64,000 nt of DNA from Dokdonella sp. GTDB lineage: Bacteria > Pseudomonadota > Gammaproteobacteria > Xanthomonadales > Rhodanobacteraceae. The notes below the pieces were generated by a model. The model did no database searches. It was not told the DNA's origin and worked only from the letters and a program-made list of their open reading frames with translations. Positions 1-13,496 of the stretch are shown here, piece by piece; position 1 is the first letter of the stretch; each line of letters starts with the position of its first letter. The position numbers and the translations under genes were made by a program. The stretch is from NCBI GenBank assembly GCA_024707225.1, contig JANQAE010000003.1, positions 434,001-498,000 on the forward strand, written 5' to 3'.

Positions 1-1173
1 CGCCAGCTGGAGGGCGGCAGCCTGGTCGGGCTCACCGCGAATCTGGTCGCCTACTACGACGCCGACGGCGACGGCGACCCGCGCAATGCGAGCCGGCTCG
101 GCGGCGACCGTCTGGTCACGATCGACGCGCTCGACGTATTCGAGACCTATGCGACCGCCTTCGCCGTGCCGGGTCCCGGCGACGTCTATCTCGGCATCGT
201 CGAGCACTGGGCGATGAACGGCTATCCGGGCTCGCTGTACGCCACGGCCGTCGACGGCTCGATCCACCGGGCGCGCTCCTACCTGTCGCTCAATCTGCCG
301 GGGGACAGCGCGCCGGCGCCGCCGGATCTGGACAACCTGGCCGCCAACGACGTGACCGGCCTGGCCAGCACGATCGGCGTCCTCGGCAACTTCATGATCC
401 GCGCGACCGCCGCCGGCACGTCGTGCACCGGCCCGGCGCTGCCGTGGCTGAGCGCGACCGTGCCGGGCGACATGGTGGCCGGCGGCGCCCTGGCGCGCAT
501 CCGTGTCACGGTCGATCCAGCGGCGGGAGACCTCGAACCCGGCCATCACGAAGCGCAGCTGTGCATCGCGACCAACGATCCGGCGCATCCGGTGCTGGCG
601 ATACCGGTTCACGTGGACGTGACCGCGCCGTTGGCAGCGCACGCCTGCAGCACGCACGGCGACGGCCTGTTCTGCGCGGGCTTCGAAGCGCCGCCGGAGG
701 ACGACCTGATCGTCAGCGGCCTGTTGAACCTCGAACTGCCGGCCACCGAGCGCGGCCTGTCGTTCAACTTCGGACGCCAGGACTGGGATGCGCTGCCGCT
801 TTACGGCGACGACTTCCAGCCCTACTGGTCGTCGATGCGGCCGCACCTGATGTTCTACTGGTTCGGCGACGTCCACCCGGGCCGCAACGGCGGCGTCGCC
901 GATACCGTGTTCGGCCCCTACAGCGTGCTGCAACCGGGCGACACGATCGGCCCCGGCTCGATCTTCAGCGAAGTGGCCAACGGCGACTACGGCGAGACCC
1001 GGCACTTCCTGGCCGGCGTCGACGGCTATCTCGGCTTCAAGTTCTACAACGAGGAAACCGGCCTGATCACCTACGGCTACCTGCACCTGACAACGACCTG
1101 GCCCACCGGCTACCCGGCACGCCTGCTCCACTACGCCTACAACCGCTCCGGCGGGCCGATCACGATTCCGTAA
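1..1173 (+). CDS. Secreted/cell-surface protein, 3' part only
   Basis: The reading frame is open from base 1 to the TAA at 1171-1173, so the N-terminus lies outside the window and about 390 residues remain. No enzyme family is recognised. The early part has an Asp/Gly-rich stretch (YYDADGDGDP) like calcium-binding loops. The middle resembles an Ig-like or beta-sandwich repeat (LEPGHHEAQLCIATNDPAHP, then a V-x-V strand), as in bacterial cell-surface proteins. A short motif, ACSTHGDGLFCAGFE, follows, and then a C-terminal domain of about 160 residues rich in Trp, Tyr and Gly. The Cys...LFxxGFE motif resembles the C-terminal end of the P-domain protein at 13893-15602. A terminator follows immediately. 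Function is unknown; export is inferred from composition. Confidence 0.75.
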   Translation, partial: RQLEGGSLVGLTANLVAYYDADGDGDPRNASRLGGDRLVTIDALDVFETYATAFAVPGPGDVYLGIVEHWAMNGYPGSLYATAVDGSIHRARSYLSLNLPGDSAPAPPDLDNLAANDVTGLASTIGVLGNFMIRATAAGTSCTGPALPWLSATVPGDMVAGGALARIRVTVDPAAGDLEPGHHEAQLCIATNDPAHPVLAIPVHVDVTAPLAAHACSTHGDGLFCAGFEAPPEDDLIVSGLLNLELPATERGLSFNFGRQDWDALPLYGDDFQPYWSSMRPHLMFYWFGDVHPGRNGGVADTVFGPYSVLQPGDTIGPGSIFSEVANGDYGETRHFLAGVDGYLGFKFYNEETGLITYGYLHLTTTWPTGYPARLLHYAYNRSGGPITIP

Positions 1174-1194
1174 AGCCGCGCTGCACCGGGAACG

Positions 1195-1222
1195 GAGGCT
1201 TCGCTTGTGAAGCCTCTGTTTT
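1195..1222 (+). terminator. Rho-independent terminator after the first CDS
   Basis: A perfect 8-bp inverted repeat, GAGGCTTC / GAAGCCTC, with a 6-nt loop is followed by TGTTTT. It starts 21 bases after the stop codon of the upstream gene and so ends its transcript. Confidence 0.75.
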
Positions 1223-1391
1223 CGGCGGTGTCGTGTGGCAGTTCCAGGCCATGGGTTCGACGCCCAACCGGCCCCACACAGACGCTGAGATTCAGCGTGC
1301 TCTGGCCGAATGCTCGGGAGCGGCCAATCAAGCCGAGGCGATCGTTCGGTCGCTCACTGATCGAGGCAGATGGCGGCTATCGGCCTTGGAT

Positions 1392-1660
1392 TCAACCGAT
1401 CGACGCAACAGTTTGTCGATATCGCTCTGCCGGTGTTTCGAAACGTAGCGTCTTACGTGGCCGTTCGTTGATCTGGCGCGCAACGGCATCCAGCTTTGCC
1501 TATGAGACGTCCGCCAGGTTGATGCCCTTTGGGAAGTACTGACGTAGTAAGCCGTTGGTGTTCTCGTTGGAGCCGCGTTGCCAGGGATGATGCGGATCGC
1601 AGAAGGGGACCGGGATGTCGGTGGCCAAGGTGAAGCGGCGATGCGCGGCCATTTCTCTCA
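1392..1660 (-). pseudogene. IS30-family transposase, decayed C-terminal fragment
   Basis: Read on the minus strand, this gives the C-terminal part of an IS30-type DDE transposase: REMAAHRRFTLATDI, then FCDPHHPWQRGSNENTNG (the conserved HxPWQRGxNEN block, whose Glu is the last acid of the DDE triad), LLRQYFPKG, and after an in-frame TAG at 1500-1502 the tail KLDAVARQINERPRKTLRFE ending at a TGA at 1392-1394. The amber codon sits where the family usually has Gln before AKLDAVA, which suggests a CAG-to-TAG change. The N-terminal half with the HTH and first catalytic Asp is missing, and the frame is blocked by a stop just upstream. No terminal inverted repeats are visible. This is a dead insertion-sequence relic, clear by motif but not full length. 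Confidence 0.85.
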
Positions 1661-2049
1661 CACCTCACGCCTGGCTTGAGAGCGGTCGCTGGGAAAGCCC
1701 CGCGCCGTTCCCGATCAGATTGATCGGACCAAGGGCAAAGCCCCTTGATGTTGCTGGGCTGCTGCGTTCCCGGCAGCGTCCAGGCGAGACGTTGCAGGCC
1801 TTGATCTCAACCAGACTTCAGGTCGCATGCTGCGATCCGACGGTTGGTGACTCCGGCCTGATCATCGCCGCGCCGTGGCGGCGTTGAGCTGCGCCTGGAA
1901 GCTGCTGGCCGAGCGAACTGGAGTTGCTCGCGCGCGGACTGCCGAGTGGGAAGCCCATCCTGCGCGGGACTGTCACCGGACGGACATGGTCTTGAGCTGT
2001 TCGAACTCGTCGGTGATCGTGCTCCGATGTCGCACGCACCCGACGCGGT
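1661..2049. other. Gene-less stretch between the IS30 relic and glmS
   Basis: No convincing coding sequence on either strand. The short open frames have no recognisable motif, good start or ribosome-binding site. It may hold further worn-down insertion sequence or flanking debris, since it abuts the truncated transposase. The last part is simply downstream of glmS. I see no clear hairpin terminator for glmS here. Confidence 0.5.
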
Positions 2050-3882
<1,833 letters not shown>

Positions 3883-4039
3883 GTCAGGACACTCCGAATG
3901 GATGCGCGTCCGCCCCGGTCCGCGCGATGCGCGCCATCATAGTCGCTCCGGCGCGATCGGCGCACACCCCCGAGACAGAAGCCGCCGCTTCCGGCGACAA
4001 TGCCCGCTTCCGGCCCTCTCCGAGCCTCCGATCCGCCTC

Positions 4040-5245
4040 ATGCCGGCTTTCGCCTACCAGGCCCTCGACGCCGACGGACGCACCTGCCGCGGCGTGCTGC
4101 AGGGCGACACCGCCCGCGCGGTGCGCGGCAGTCTGCGTGAGCGCGGTCTGAGTCCGCTGGAAGTCCAGGAAGTCGCCGGCGACGCGCGACGCGGACCGTT
4201 CGCCGCGCGCGGCCTGAGCGGACACCAGGTCGCCCTGCTGACGCGGCAGCTGGCGACCCTGATCGGCGCCGGCCTGCCGATCGACGAGGCGCTGGCCGCG
4301 CTGTCCGAGCAGAGCGAGAACGAGCGCCAGCGCGCATTGACGGTCGCGTTGCGCTCGCGCGTGATGGAAGGCGCCAGCCTGGCACAGGCGATGGCCCAGT
4401 TTCCGGAGACGTTTCCGGATGTATTCCGTGCCTCGGTCGGCGCCGGCGAGCAGTCCGGCCAGCTCGACGAGGTACTCGAGAAGCTGGCCGACCACGCCGA
4501 GGCGCGTGATGCGCTCGCGCAGAAGCTGCTCGGTGCGCTGGCCTACCCGCTGCTGCTGACCCTGGTCGCGGTGGCCGTCGTGACCGGCCTGCTGACCTTC
4601 GTCGTGCCGCAGATCGTCGGCGTGTTCCAGGGCACCGGTCAGACCTTGCCGATGGCGACGCGCACGTTGCTGGCGATCTCCGATTTCCTGCGCGCCTGGG
4701 GCTGGCTGCTGGCCGCGGTGCTCGCCCTGGCCGGCGTCGCCGCGGCACTCGCGCTGCGGCGCGAGCCGCTGCGCCGGCGCTGGCATGCGCTGCTGTTGCG
4801 CCTGCCGCTGCTCGGCAGGCTGATCCGCGCCGCCAATACCGCACGCGCCGCGCGCACGCTGGCCCTGCTCTCGGCCAGCGCGGTGCCGCTGCTCGAGGCC
4901 TTGTCGATCACGGCCCAGGTGGTGCCGAATCTGCCGATGCGCGAGGCGCTGCGGCGCGCCGCGCTGCGCGTGCGCGAGGGCGTGCCGTTCGCACGCGCGC
5001 TCGGCGATACCGGACACTTTCCGCCGGTCGCGCTGCGCCTGATCGCCAGCGGCGAGCGCTCCGGCCAGCTGCCGCGCATGCTCGATCAGGCCGCGCGCCA
5101 GCAGCAGCGCGATCTGGATCGCTGGTTGACCGCGCTGGCGTCGATCCTCGGTCCGCTGGTGATCCTGATCGTCGGCACGCTGGTGCTGTTCATCGTGCTG
5201 GCGATCCTGCTGCCGATCTTCGAGATGAACAGGATGGTCAAATGA
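4040..5245 (+). CDS. gspF: Type II secretion system inner-membrane protein F
   Basis: GspF/PilC family, 401 residues, the expected length. The N-terminus MPAFAYQALDADGRTCRGVL is typical. It contains the two repeated T2SSF domains (LTRQLATLIGAGLPIDEALAAL, and the second copy ARTLALLSASAVPLLEALSI), each with a GE(Q/R)SGQL motif, and three hydrophobic segments, the last (GPLVILIVGTLVLFIVLAIL) near the C-terminus. The protein is an inner-membrane platform that works with the ATPase GspE to assemble the pseudopilus. The start at 4040 gives the family's N-terminus. No other gsp or pil gene lies beside it: glmS is divergent upstream and ftsE follows after 88 bases. It could serve T2SS or a type IV pilus-like machine; the sequence fits GspF better. 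Confidence 0.93.
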   Translation: MPAFAYQALDADGRTCRGVLQGDTARAVRGSLRERGLSPLEVQEVAGDARRGPFAARGLSGHQVALLTRQLATLIGAGLPIDEALAALSEQSENERQRALTVALRSRVMEGASLAQAMAQFPETFPDVFRASVGAGEQSGQLDEVLEKLADHAEARDALAQKLLGALAYPLLLTLVAVAVVTGLLTFVVPQIVGVFQGTGQTLPMATRTLLAISDFLRAWGWLLAAVLALAGVAAALALRREPLRRRWHALLLRLPLLGRLIRAANTARAARTLALLSASAVPLLEALSITAQVVPNLPMREALRRAALRVREGVPFARALGDTGHFPPVALRLIASGERSGQLPRMLDQAARQQQRDLDRWLTALASILGPLVILIVGTLVLFIVLAILLPIFEMNRMVK

Positions 5246-5333
5246 GCGGTCCGCTCCGACTCGGCGCCTGCGCGCGAGATCCCGCCCCGACGAGCCGCGT
5301 GCTCGCTGCGCGCATGACCTGCGGGGCCGGTCG

Positions 5334-6010
5334 ATGATCCGCTTCGAGCAGGTCGCCAAGCGCTATCCGGGCGGACACGATGCGCTGATCGATCTCAGCT
5401 TCACCGTGGCCGCCGGCGAGATGGTGTTCGTAACCGGCCACTCGGGCGCCGGCAAGAGCACCTTGCTGAAGCTGCTGAGTCTGGTCGAGCGTCCGACGCG
5501 CGGCTCGGTGCACGTCGACGACGTCGACCTCGCGCGCGTGCGGCGGCGCCGCGTGCCGCAGGTGCGTCGCGGCATCGGCATGGTGTTCCAGGACCATCGC
5601 CTGCTGATGGATCGCAGCGTGTTCGACAATGTCGCGCTGCCGCTGGTGATCGCCGGCGCGCCGCGCGCCGAAGCCGCCAAGCGCGTGCGCGCGGCACTCG
5701 ACAAGGTCGGACTGCTCGCGCGCGAGAAGGCGGCGCCGACGCTGCTGTCGGCCGGCGAACAGCAGCGCGTCGGCATCGCCCGCGCGATCGTCGGCAAGCC
5801 GCCGCTGATCATCGCCGACGAGCCGACCGGCAATCTCGATCCGCAGCTGTCGGTCGGCATCATGCAGCTGTTCGCGGAGTTCGCGCAGGTCGGCACCGCG
5901 TGCTGGTCGCCAGCCACGACCTGCACCTGATCAAGCGCATGAATCAGCGCGTGCTGGTGCTCGATCACGGGCGGCTGATCGACGACTTCCGCCCGCAGGC
6001 GGCCGCATGA
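5334..6010 (+). CDS. ftsE: Cell-division ABC transporter ATP-binding protein FtsE (one-base frameshift)
   Basis: ATPase of the FtsEX complex, which couples division to periplasmic cell-wall hydrolases. Walker A is VTGHSGAGKST, the signature is LSAGEQQR (Ala where most have Gly), and Walker B is LIIADEPTGNLD. As sequenced, the frame goes wrong after FAEFAQVGTA near 5898-5902 and stops at 5930. The normal ending, VLVASHDLHLIKRMNQRVLV, with the H-loop His, continues in the next frame to the TGA at 6008-6010. Restoring one G (GCG-GTG) rejoins the gene to about 225 residues, the family's length. The stop overlaps the ftsX start (ATGA), so translation is coupled. I treat the shift as a sequencing error, because ftsX downstream is intact. 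Confidence 0.93.
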
Positions 6011-7005
6011 ACGTCCGCCGCCGACCGCCACGCCGCAGCGCCCCCGAAGCGACACCGCCCAAGCGCCCGCGCGCGCCGCGGCCGAGTGCCGGCGCGCGCC
6101 TGGGCCGCTGGCGCGACCACCACCTCTACGGGCTGCTGTCGAGCCTGGGCCGGCTCGCGGTACGGCCGCTGGCGACCGTGCTGACGGTCACCGTGCTCGG
6201 CGTCGCGCTTGCGCTGCCGCTGCTGCTGCAGGCAGCGCTCGACAATCTGCGCGCGTTCTCCGGCGGCCTGCGCGAGGCGCGCGAGATCACCGTGTTCCTC
6301 GATCCGGACGTCGGCGCTGCGGCGGCGGCCGAGATCGCCGCCGGCTGGCGCGGGCGGCCCGACGTCGCCGAGGTCATCGTCCGCACGCCCGAGCAGGGGC
6401 TGGCCGAGTTCCGCCAGCTGTCGGGCTTCTCGGAGGCGATCGGGGTGCTCGACTCCAATCCGCTGCCGAGCGTACTCGTCGTCGCGCCGGCCGGCGCCGC
6501 GGCCGACGGCAGCGACGGCGCACTGATCGCCGCGATCGAAGCGGACCGTCGCGTCGACCTCGTGCAGCATGATGCGGCCTGGCGCCGCCGCCTGACGGCG
6601 ATCATGACGCTCGGCGAACGCGCCGCGATCGCGCTGGCCGCGCTGTTCGGGCTGGCAACCCTGCTGGTCGTCGGCAATACCGTGCGGCTGGACGTGCAGA
6701 GCCGCGCCGAGGAGATCGCGATCATGCAGTTGATGGGCGCCAGCGACGGTTTCGTCCGGCGTCCGTTCCTGTATGCCGGGCTCTGGTACGGCCTGCTCGG
6801 CGCGGTCGTCGCGATTCTGATCGCGCTGGCGATGCATCTGGCGCTGCGCGACCCGCTCGCGCAGCTGATCGCCAGCTACGGCGGCCAGCTGACGGTGCGC
6901 GGCGTCGCGCCGACGGCCTTGCTGGCGACGCTGGCAGGCGGCGCGGCGCTGGGCTGGCTCGGCGCCTGGATCGCCAGCACGCGACAGTTGAGGAGAACGG
7001 CATGA
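6007..7005 (+). CDS. ftsX: Cell-division ABC transporter permease FtsX
   Basis: Membrane partner of FtsE, 332 residues. A basic, Arg/Pro-rich cytoplasmic N-terminus of about 40 residues precedes the first membrane segment ([20 protein letters not shown]). A periplasmic domain follows ([20 protein letters not shown] onward), with the conserved NPLPS, and then three C-terminal membrane segments around [38 protein letters not shown] and [15 protein letters not shown]. The pre-helix motif [22 protein letters not shown] is diagnostic of FtsX. It overlaps ftsE by four bases upstream and the receiver gene by four bases downstream, so these genes form one translationally coupled unit. Confidence 0.96.
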   Translation: MNVRRRPPRRSAPEATPPKRPRAPRPSAGARLGRWRDHHLYGLLSSLGRLAVRPLATVLTVTVLGVALALPLLLQAALDNLRAFSGGLREAREITVFLDPDVGAAAAAEIAAGWRGRPDVAEVIVRTPEQGLAEFRQLSGFSEAIGVLDSNPLPSVLVVAPAGAAADGSDGALIAAIEADRRVDLVQHDAAWRRRLTAIMTLGERAAIALAALFGLATLLVVGNTVRLDVQSRAEEIAIMQLMGASDGFVRRPFLYAGLWYGLLGAVVAILIALAMHLALRDPLAQLIASYGGQLTVRGVAPTALLATLAGGAALGWLGAWIASTRQLRRTA

Positions 7006-7844
7006 CCGCGCTCGGGGAAATCGGCCAGCAGCCGCGCGTGCTGATCGTCGACGGCTCGCGCGTCGTGCGCCGGCTGATCGAGCAGGTGCTGCAGGCCGAG
7101 CTGCCGGGCGTGACGGTCGTCGCCTGCGCAAGCGGCGAGGAAGCACTGGCGCGGCTCGACGAAGGCAGCTTCGATTTCGTCACGACCGCGCTGCGCCTGC
7201 CGGACATGGACGGCGCCGATCTGGCGCGGCGGATCCGTGCGCATGCGCCGCAGGCCTACGTGCCGATCGTGGTCGTGTCCGGCTCGGCCCAGGAGCGGCT
7301 GATGGCGCGCACGCTCGGCGACGACGTGACCGACTACTTCGACAAGTCGCTCGGGTTCCAGGCGCTGGCCGCGTTCATCGGCGGCTACGTGCACCCGGTC
7401 GAGCGCATCACCGGCCAGGTGCTCTACGTCGAGGACAGCCGCGTGGTCGCATTGGCGACCTCGCGCATCCTCGAGCGGCACGGCCTGTCGGTGCGCCACG
7501 TGGTCAGCGCCGAGGAGGCGATCCGGATCGTCGAGGACGAGCGCGGCGCCGACGGCCTGCCGACGGTCGACCTCGTGCTGACCGACGTCAGCCTCAAGGG
7601 CGCGCTGACCGGTGGCGACCTGCTCGACCGCATCCGCAACCACTGCGGCCTCGGCAAGGGTCTGCTGCCGGTGCTGGTGATGACCGGCGACGACAATCCG
7701 CGCAGCCAGGCCGTGCTGCTGCGTGCCGGAGCCAACGACCTGGTCAGCAAGCCGATCGACGAACGGCTGCTGGTCACCAAGCTGCAGTTCCAGCTGCGCG
7801 TGAGCCAGCATCTGCGCCGCCAGCAGACCGAGCCGGCACGATGA
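7002..7844 (+). CDS. Double receiver-domain response regulator, first receiver degenerate
   Basis: 280 residues made only of two CheY-like receiver domains with no output domain. Receiver 1 (about 10-128) has VLIVDGS, so the acidic pair is reduced to Asp17, and the phospho-acceptor position before LRLPDMDG is Ala63 ([11 protein letters not shown]); Lys115 is kept. Receiver 2 (about 138-270) is complete: YVEDS pocket, Asp195 in LVLTDVSL, and the SKP lysine near the end. Only receiver 2 should take phosphate, so receiver 1 is probably a dimerisation or docking pseudo-receiver. The start overlaps the ftsX stop (ATGA) and its stop overlaps ung, so it is made together with FtsEX. No histidine kinase is nearby and its target is unknown. 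Confidence 0.88.
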   Translation: MTALGEIGQQPRVLIVDGSRVVRRLIEQVLQAELPGVTVVACASGEEALARLDEGSFDFVTTALRLPDMDGADLARRIRAHAPQAYVPIVVVSGSAQERLMARTLGDDVTDYFDKSLGFQALAAFIGGYVHPVERITGQVLYVEDSRVVALATSRILERHGLSVRHVVSAEEAIRIVEDERGADGLPTVDLVLTDVSLKGALTGGDLLDRIRNHCGLGKGLLPVLVMTGDDNPRSQAVLLRAGANDLVSKPIDERLLVTKLQFQLRVSQHLRRQQTEPAR

Positions 7845-8563
7845 GCACGTCCGAGCAGACCGCAGCCGATCGTCTCAAGCTCGAGCCGAGCTGGAAGCAG
7901 CGCGTCGGCCATTGGTTCGATCGGCCCGAGATGATCGCGCTCGGCCATTTCCTGCGCGAGGAGAAGCTGGCCGGCAAGGTGATCTATCCGCCCGGCTCGC
8001 GGATCTTCGCGGCGCTCGACACGACGCCGTTCGAGTCGGTCAAGGTCGTCGTCCTCGGCCAGGACCCGTATCACGGTCCGAACCAGGCGCACGGCCTGTG
8101 CTTTTCGGTGCTGCCCGGCGTGGCCGTGCCGCCTTCGCTCGAGAACATCTTCAAGGAGATCGAACGCGATCTGCGCATCGAACGACCCGATCACGGCTGC
8201 CTGATTCCGTGGGCGCGCCAGGGCGTGCTGCTGCTCAATGCGGTGCTGACGGTCGAGCGCGCCCACGCCGGATCACACCAGGGCAAGGGCTGGGAGGGCT
8301 TCACCGACGCGTGTGTCGACGCGCTCAATCGCGAACGCGAGAACCTCGTGTTCCTGCTCTGGGGCAGCTATGCCCAGGCCAAAGGCAAGCTGATCGACGG
8401 CCGCCGCCACCGCGTGCTCAAGGCACCGCATCCTTCACCGCTGTCGGCCCATCGCGGCTTCATCGGCTGCGGACATTTTTCTCGTACCAACGAGTACTTG
8501 CAGCAGAACGGCGTGACGCCGATCGACTGGCGGCTGCCACAGGCAGCCGAGCTGGCCCTGTGA
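7841..8563 (+). CDS. ung: Uracil-DNA glycosylase (family 1)
   Basis: Removes uracil from DNA to begin base-excision repair. The 240-residue product shows the water-activating motif [18 protein letters not shown] with its catalytic Asp, the uracil-binding [10 protein letters not shown] with Asn, [11 protein letters not shown], and the minor-groove loop [18 protein letters not shown] with its His. Length and motifs match family 1 UDG along the whole protein. The ATG at 7841 overlaps the stop of the receiver gene by four bases and gives the correct start, making ung the last gene of the ftsEX chain. A 189-base leader then separates it from rpoH. Confidence 0.97.
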   Translation: MSTSEQTAADRLKLEPSWKQRVGHWFDRPEMIALGHFLREEKLAGKVIYPPGSRIFAALDTTPFESVKVVVLGQDPYHGPNQAHGLCFSVLPGVAVPPSLENIFKEIERDLRIERPDHGCLIPWARQGVLLLNAVLTVERAHAGSHQGKGWEGFTDACVDALNRERENLVFLLWGSYAQAKGKLIDGRRHRVLKAPHPSPLSAHRGFIGCGHFSRTNEYLQQNGVTPIDWRLPQAAELAL

Positions 8564-8699
8564 ACGGCGGCCGCCCGGCCGCGATTGTTCACACCACGTC
8601 AGCACAGAAATAACTGGCGATTCACCGAATCGGGTGTAGTATACCGGCCAGTTCAGAAAAGGCCGCCACAGGCGTTCCGCACAGGAACTTCCGGCGCGC

Positions 8700-8726
8700 T
8701 TAGCACTCTCTTAGCGGGAGTGCTAA
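8700..8726 (+). promoter_or_regulatory. CIRCE operator (HrcA-binding site) upstream of rpoH
   Basis: A perfect copy of the CIRCE element: TTAGCACTC at 8700-8708, nine spacer bases, then GAGTGCTAA at 8718-8726. This is the operator of the heat-inducible repressor HrcA, normally found before groESL and dnaK-type operons. Here it lies 26 bases before the rpoH start codon, with the ribosome-binding site GGAGGA at 8741-8746 in between. A possible -10 hexamer TAGTAT at 8637-8642 lies upstream, which would place CIRCE in the transcribed leader as is usual; the matching -35 is weak. It implies HrcA repression of the heat-shock sigma factor gene. Confidence 0.93.
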
Positions 8727-8752
8727 TTTGCCACTCGATAGGAGGACTCCAC

Positions 8753-9627
<875 letters not shown>

Positions 9628-9672
9628 TCGGCCCGACGACGTGATCGCGCCGGCGCGCCGCGCCGGCTACCG

Positions 9673-9701
9673 ACGGCCCCGGTGACGGGGCCGTTTTTTT
9701 T
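9673..9701 (+). terminator. Strong rho-independent terminator after rpoH
   Basis: Perfect 8-bp stem CGGCCCCG / CGGGGCCG with a GTGA loop, extended by an A-T pair, followed by eight T. It lies 46 bases after the rpoH stop and just before the 3' end of priA on the other strand, so it separates two converging genes. Confidence 0.93.
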
Positions 9702-9717
9702 GCAGGCCCGTCGACCG

Positions 9718-11975
<2,258 letters not shown>

Positions 11976-12030
11976 TCACCCTGGCTGCGCGGAACCGACG
12001 CCAAGTGGCCGTGGCGCCGGACATTTGTCG

Positions 12031-12055
12031 CTTATCCACAAGCGCTGTGGATAAG
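12031..12055. promoter_or_regulatory. Inverted pair of perfect DnaA boxes
   Basis: TTATCCACA at 12032-12040 and its reverse complement TGTGGATAA at 12046-12054, five bases apart, each with a matching outer C/G so the dyad has 10-bp arms. Both are exact consensus DnaA boxes. A third, partial copy (CTGTGGAC) begins about three bases further on. The site is about 110 bases upstream of the priA start codon and downstream of the DUF3667-like gene. It may regulate priA, titrate DnaA, or belong to an origin-like element together with the AT-rich patch at 12126-12160. No dnaA or dnaN gene is in the window. Confidence 0.8.
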
Positions 12056-12272
12056 TCTGTGGACGAGCCGCCGTGAGCTGCTTGCGGAGCGCGCAGCAGC
12101 GCGCTCCCGGTCGGGTTGGCGAAGGTTTAACCAATCTTAAATGATGCTATTGGATCAATGACTTACAAGGCACACGCCGGACATCGATGACAGCGCGATG
12201 ACGCTCGACGGCCGGACCGGCGCGCTCGTGCTGCCTGTGCACAAAATGCTTGACAAGGCGGCCGCAAGCCCC
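12056..12272. other. Gene-less spacer with a hairpin and an AT-rich patch
   Basis: Contains a perfect 8-bp hairpin (GAGCGCGC / GCGCGCTC, loop AGCA, 12087-12106). A stretch at 12126-12160 is unusually AT-rich for this genome and holds a CCAAT...ATTGG inverted repeat. No coding frame fits. The hairpin could end transcription of the DUF3667-like gene, but it has no T tract. Taken with the DnaA boxes alongside, the AT-rich patch could be a promoter for priA on the minus strand or an easily melted segment; no clean -35/-10 pair is seen. Confidence 0.5.
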
Positions 12273-13496
12273 TCAGGTCACCGCCAGGCCGATCACGATC
12301 GCGGCGACGAGACCGAGCGAGAGCAGGACCGAATAGCAGGTGCCGACGACACCGTAGGTGATCACGCCCATGATCCAGCCCTGGCGGTAGACGCGCTTCT
12401 GCATCAGCAGCAGATACAGCGGCAGCCAGACCCAGGCTGCGGTGATCAGCCAGGTGACCGACGCGGCCGCCGAGGGCACCGCGGCGAGCGCGCCGCGCAG
12501 CGCGTACAGCAGGATCAGGACCAGCATCGACAGGAAGATGAAGGCGTGACTGTGCAGCGCCACCATCAGATGCTCCATGTACAGCCGGCGCTTGAACACA
12601 TAGACGATCTTCAGCAGCACCGCGAAGATCGGCATCAGCACGAACAGCGTCTGCGGCGCCACCGAGAACATCGCCGTGCCGAACAGCGCCGGCTTCTTGG
12701 TCGCCAGGCTCGCGTTGGCACGCATATGCCCGAGCGAGGCGTTGATGCGCCGGTTGACCGCCTGCGGCAGCCAGGCGATCTCGACCGGATTGGTGGCCGC
12801 GTTCCATGGCCGGCCGTTGAACGTGAACAAGACGTCGAGCACGGATTCGGCGGTATCGGACTTCCTGTCGCCGGACCTGCCGGCCGAGGTCTCGCCGTCG
12901 GTGCCCGCAGCCGCCGGATCGCCGGCGCCGTCGGCCGGCGCTGCCTTGGCCGGTTCGGTGGCGGCCGGAGGCGCGTCGACGCTGCCCGGTGCCGGAGCCG
13001 GGGCCTGCGTCGGCCCGATCCCGGCATCGGCCTTCTCGGCATCGTCGGCATCCACAACGATGTCGAAGCCCTCGTTCTGGAACACCCCCTCCATCGACAG
13101 CTGCACCGCGAAGATCGACAGCACGCACAGCACGAAGAACAGGCGGAACGGCGTGACGTAGCGGACGCGGCGGCCGGCGCAGTATTCGGTGGTCAGATAG
13201 CCGGGTCGGAAATACAGGTCGAAGATCGAGCGGAAGATGCGCGAATCGACGTTGAAGATGATGTCGGCCAGGTCCGAGCCGACCTCGCGCAGGCTGCGGA
13301 TCATGCCCTTCTCGGGCTGGCCGCACCGGTAGCAGTAGCCGCCGTAGAGCGGGGAGGCGCAGTTGCCGCAGACCGCGAACCGCGGCGGCGGGGGCGCCGG
13401 CTCGGCGACCGGCGCAACCGTCACCGGCAGCGATTCGAGCGGCGCTCCGCCGGCCGCCGTCTCGCCGCCGATGGATGTCTTCGGATCGTTGTTCAT
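12273..13496 (-). CDS. DUF3667-like membrane protein with N-terminal zinc ribbon
   Basis: 407 residues. The N-terminal region carries CGNCASPLYGGYCYRCGQ, a Cys4 zinc-ribbon pattern, followed by the DUF3667-type stretch (FRSIFDLYFRPGYLTTEYCA, GRRVRYVTPFRLFFVLCVLS). A low-complexity Ala/Pro/Asp linker of about 80 residues comes next, and then several membrane segments toward the C-terminus (LFVLMPIFAVLLKIVYVF, AFIFLSMLVLILLYALRGAL, ITAAWVWLPLYLLLM, LLSLGLVAAIVIGLAVT). The ATG at 13494-13496 starts the protein shortly before the zinc ribbon; the open frame extends further upstream into Arg-rich, non-coding-like sequence. Function is unknown. It lies upstream of priA on the same strand but 349 bases away. 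Confidence 0.85.
   Translation of the reverse strand: MNNDPKTSIGGETAAGGAPLESLPVTVAPVAEPAPPPPRFAVCGNCASPLYGGYCYRCGQPEKGMIRSLREVGSDLADIIFNVDSRIFRSIFDLYFRPGYLTTEYCAGRRVRYVTPFRLFFVLCVLSIFAVQLSMEGVFQNEGFDIVVDADDAEKADAGIGPTQAPAPAPGSVDAPPAATEPAKAAPADGAGDPAAAGTDGETSAGRSGDRKSDTAESVLDVLFTFNGRPWNAATNPVEIAWLPQAVNRRINASLGHMRANASLATKKPALFGTAMFSVAPQTLFVLMPIFAVLLKIVYVFKRRLYMEHLMVALHSHAFIFLSMLVLILLYALRGALAAVPSAAASVTWLITAAWVWLPLYLLLMQKRVYRQGWIMGVITYGVVGTCYSVLLSLGLVAAIVIGLAVT

Noticed and set aside
12031-12160. Calling this the chromosome origin oriC
   Set aside because: Two good boxes and an AT-rich patch are suggestive, but dnaA, dnaN, gyrB and rpmH are absent and there is no strand switch here, so it is kept only as a regulatory or origin-like candidate.
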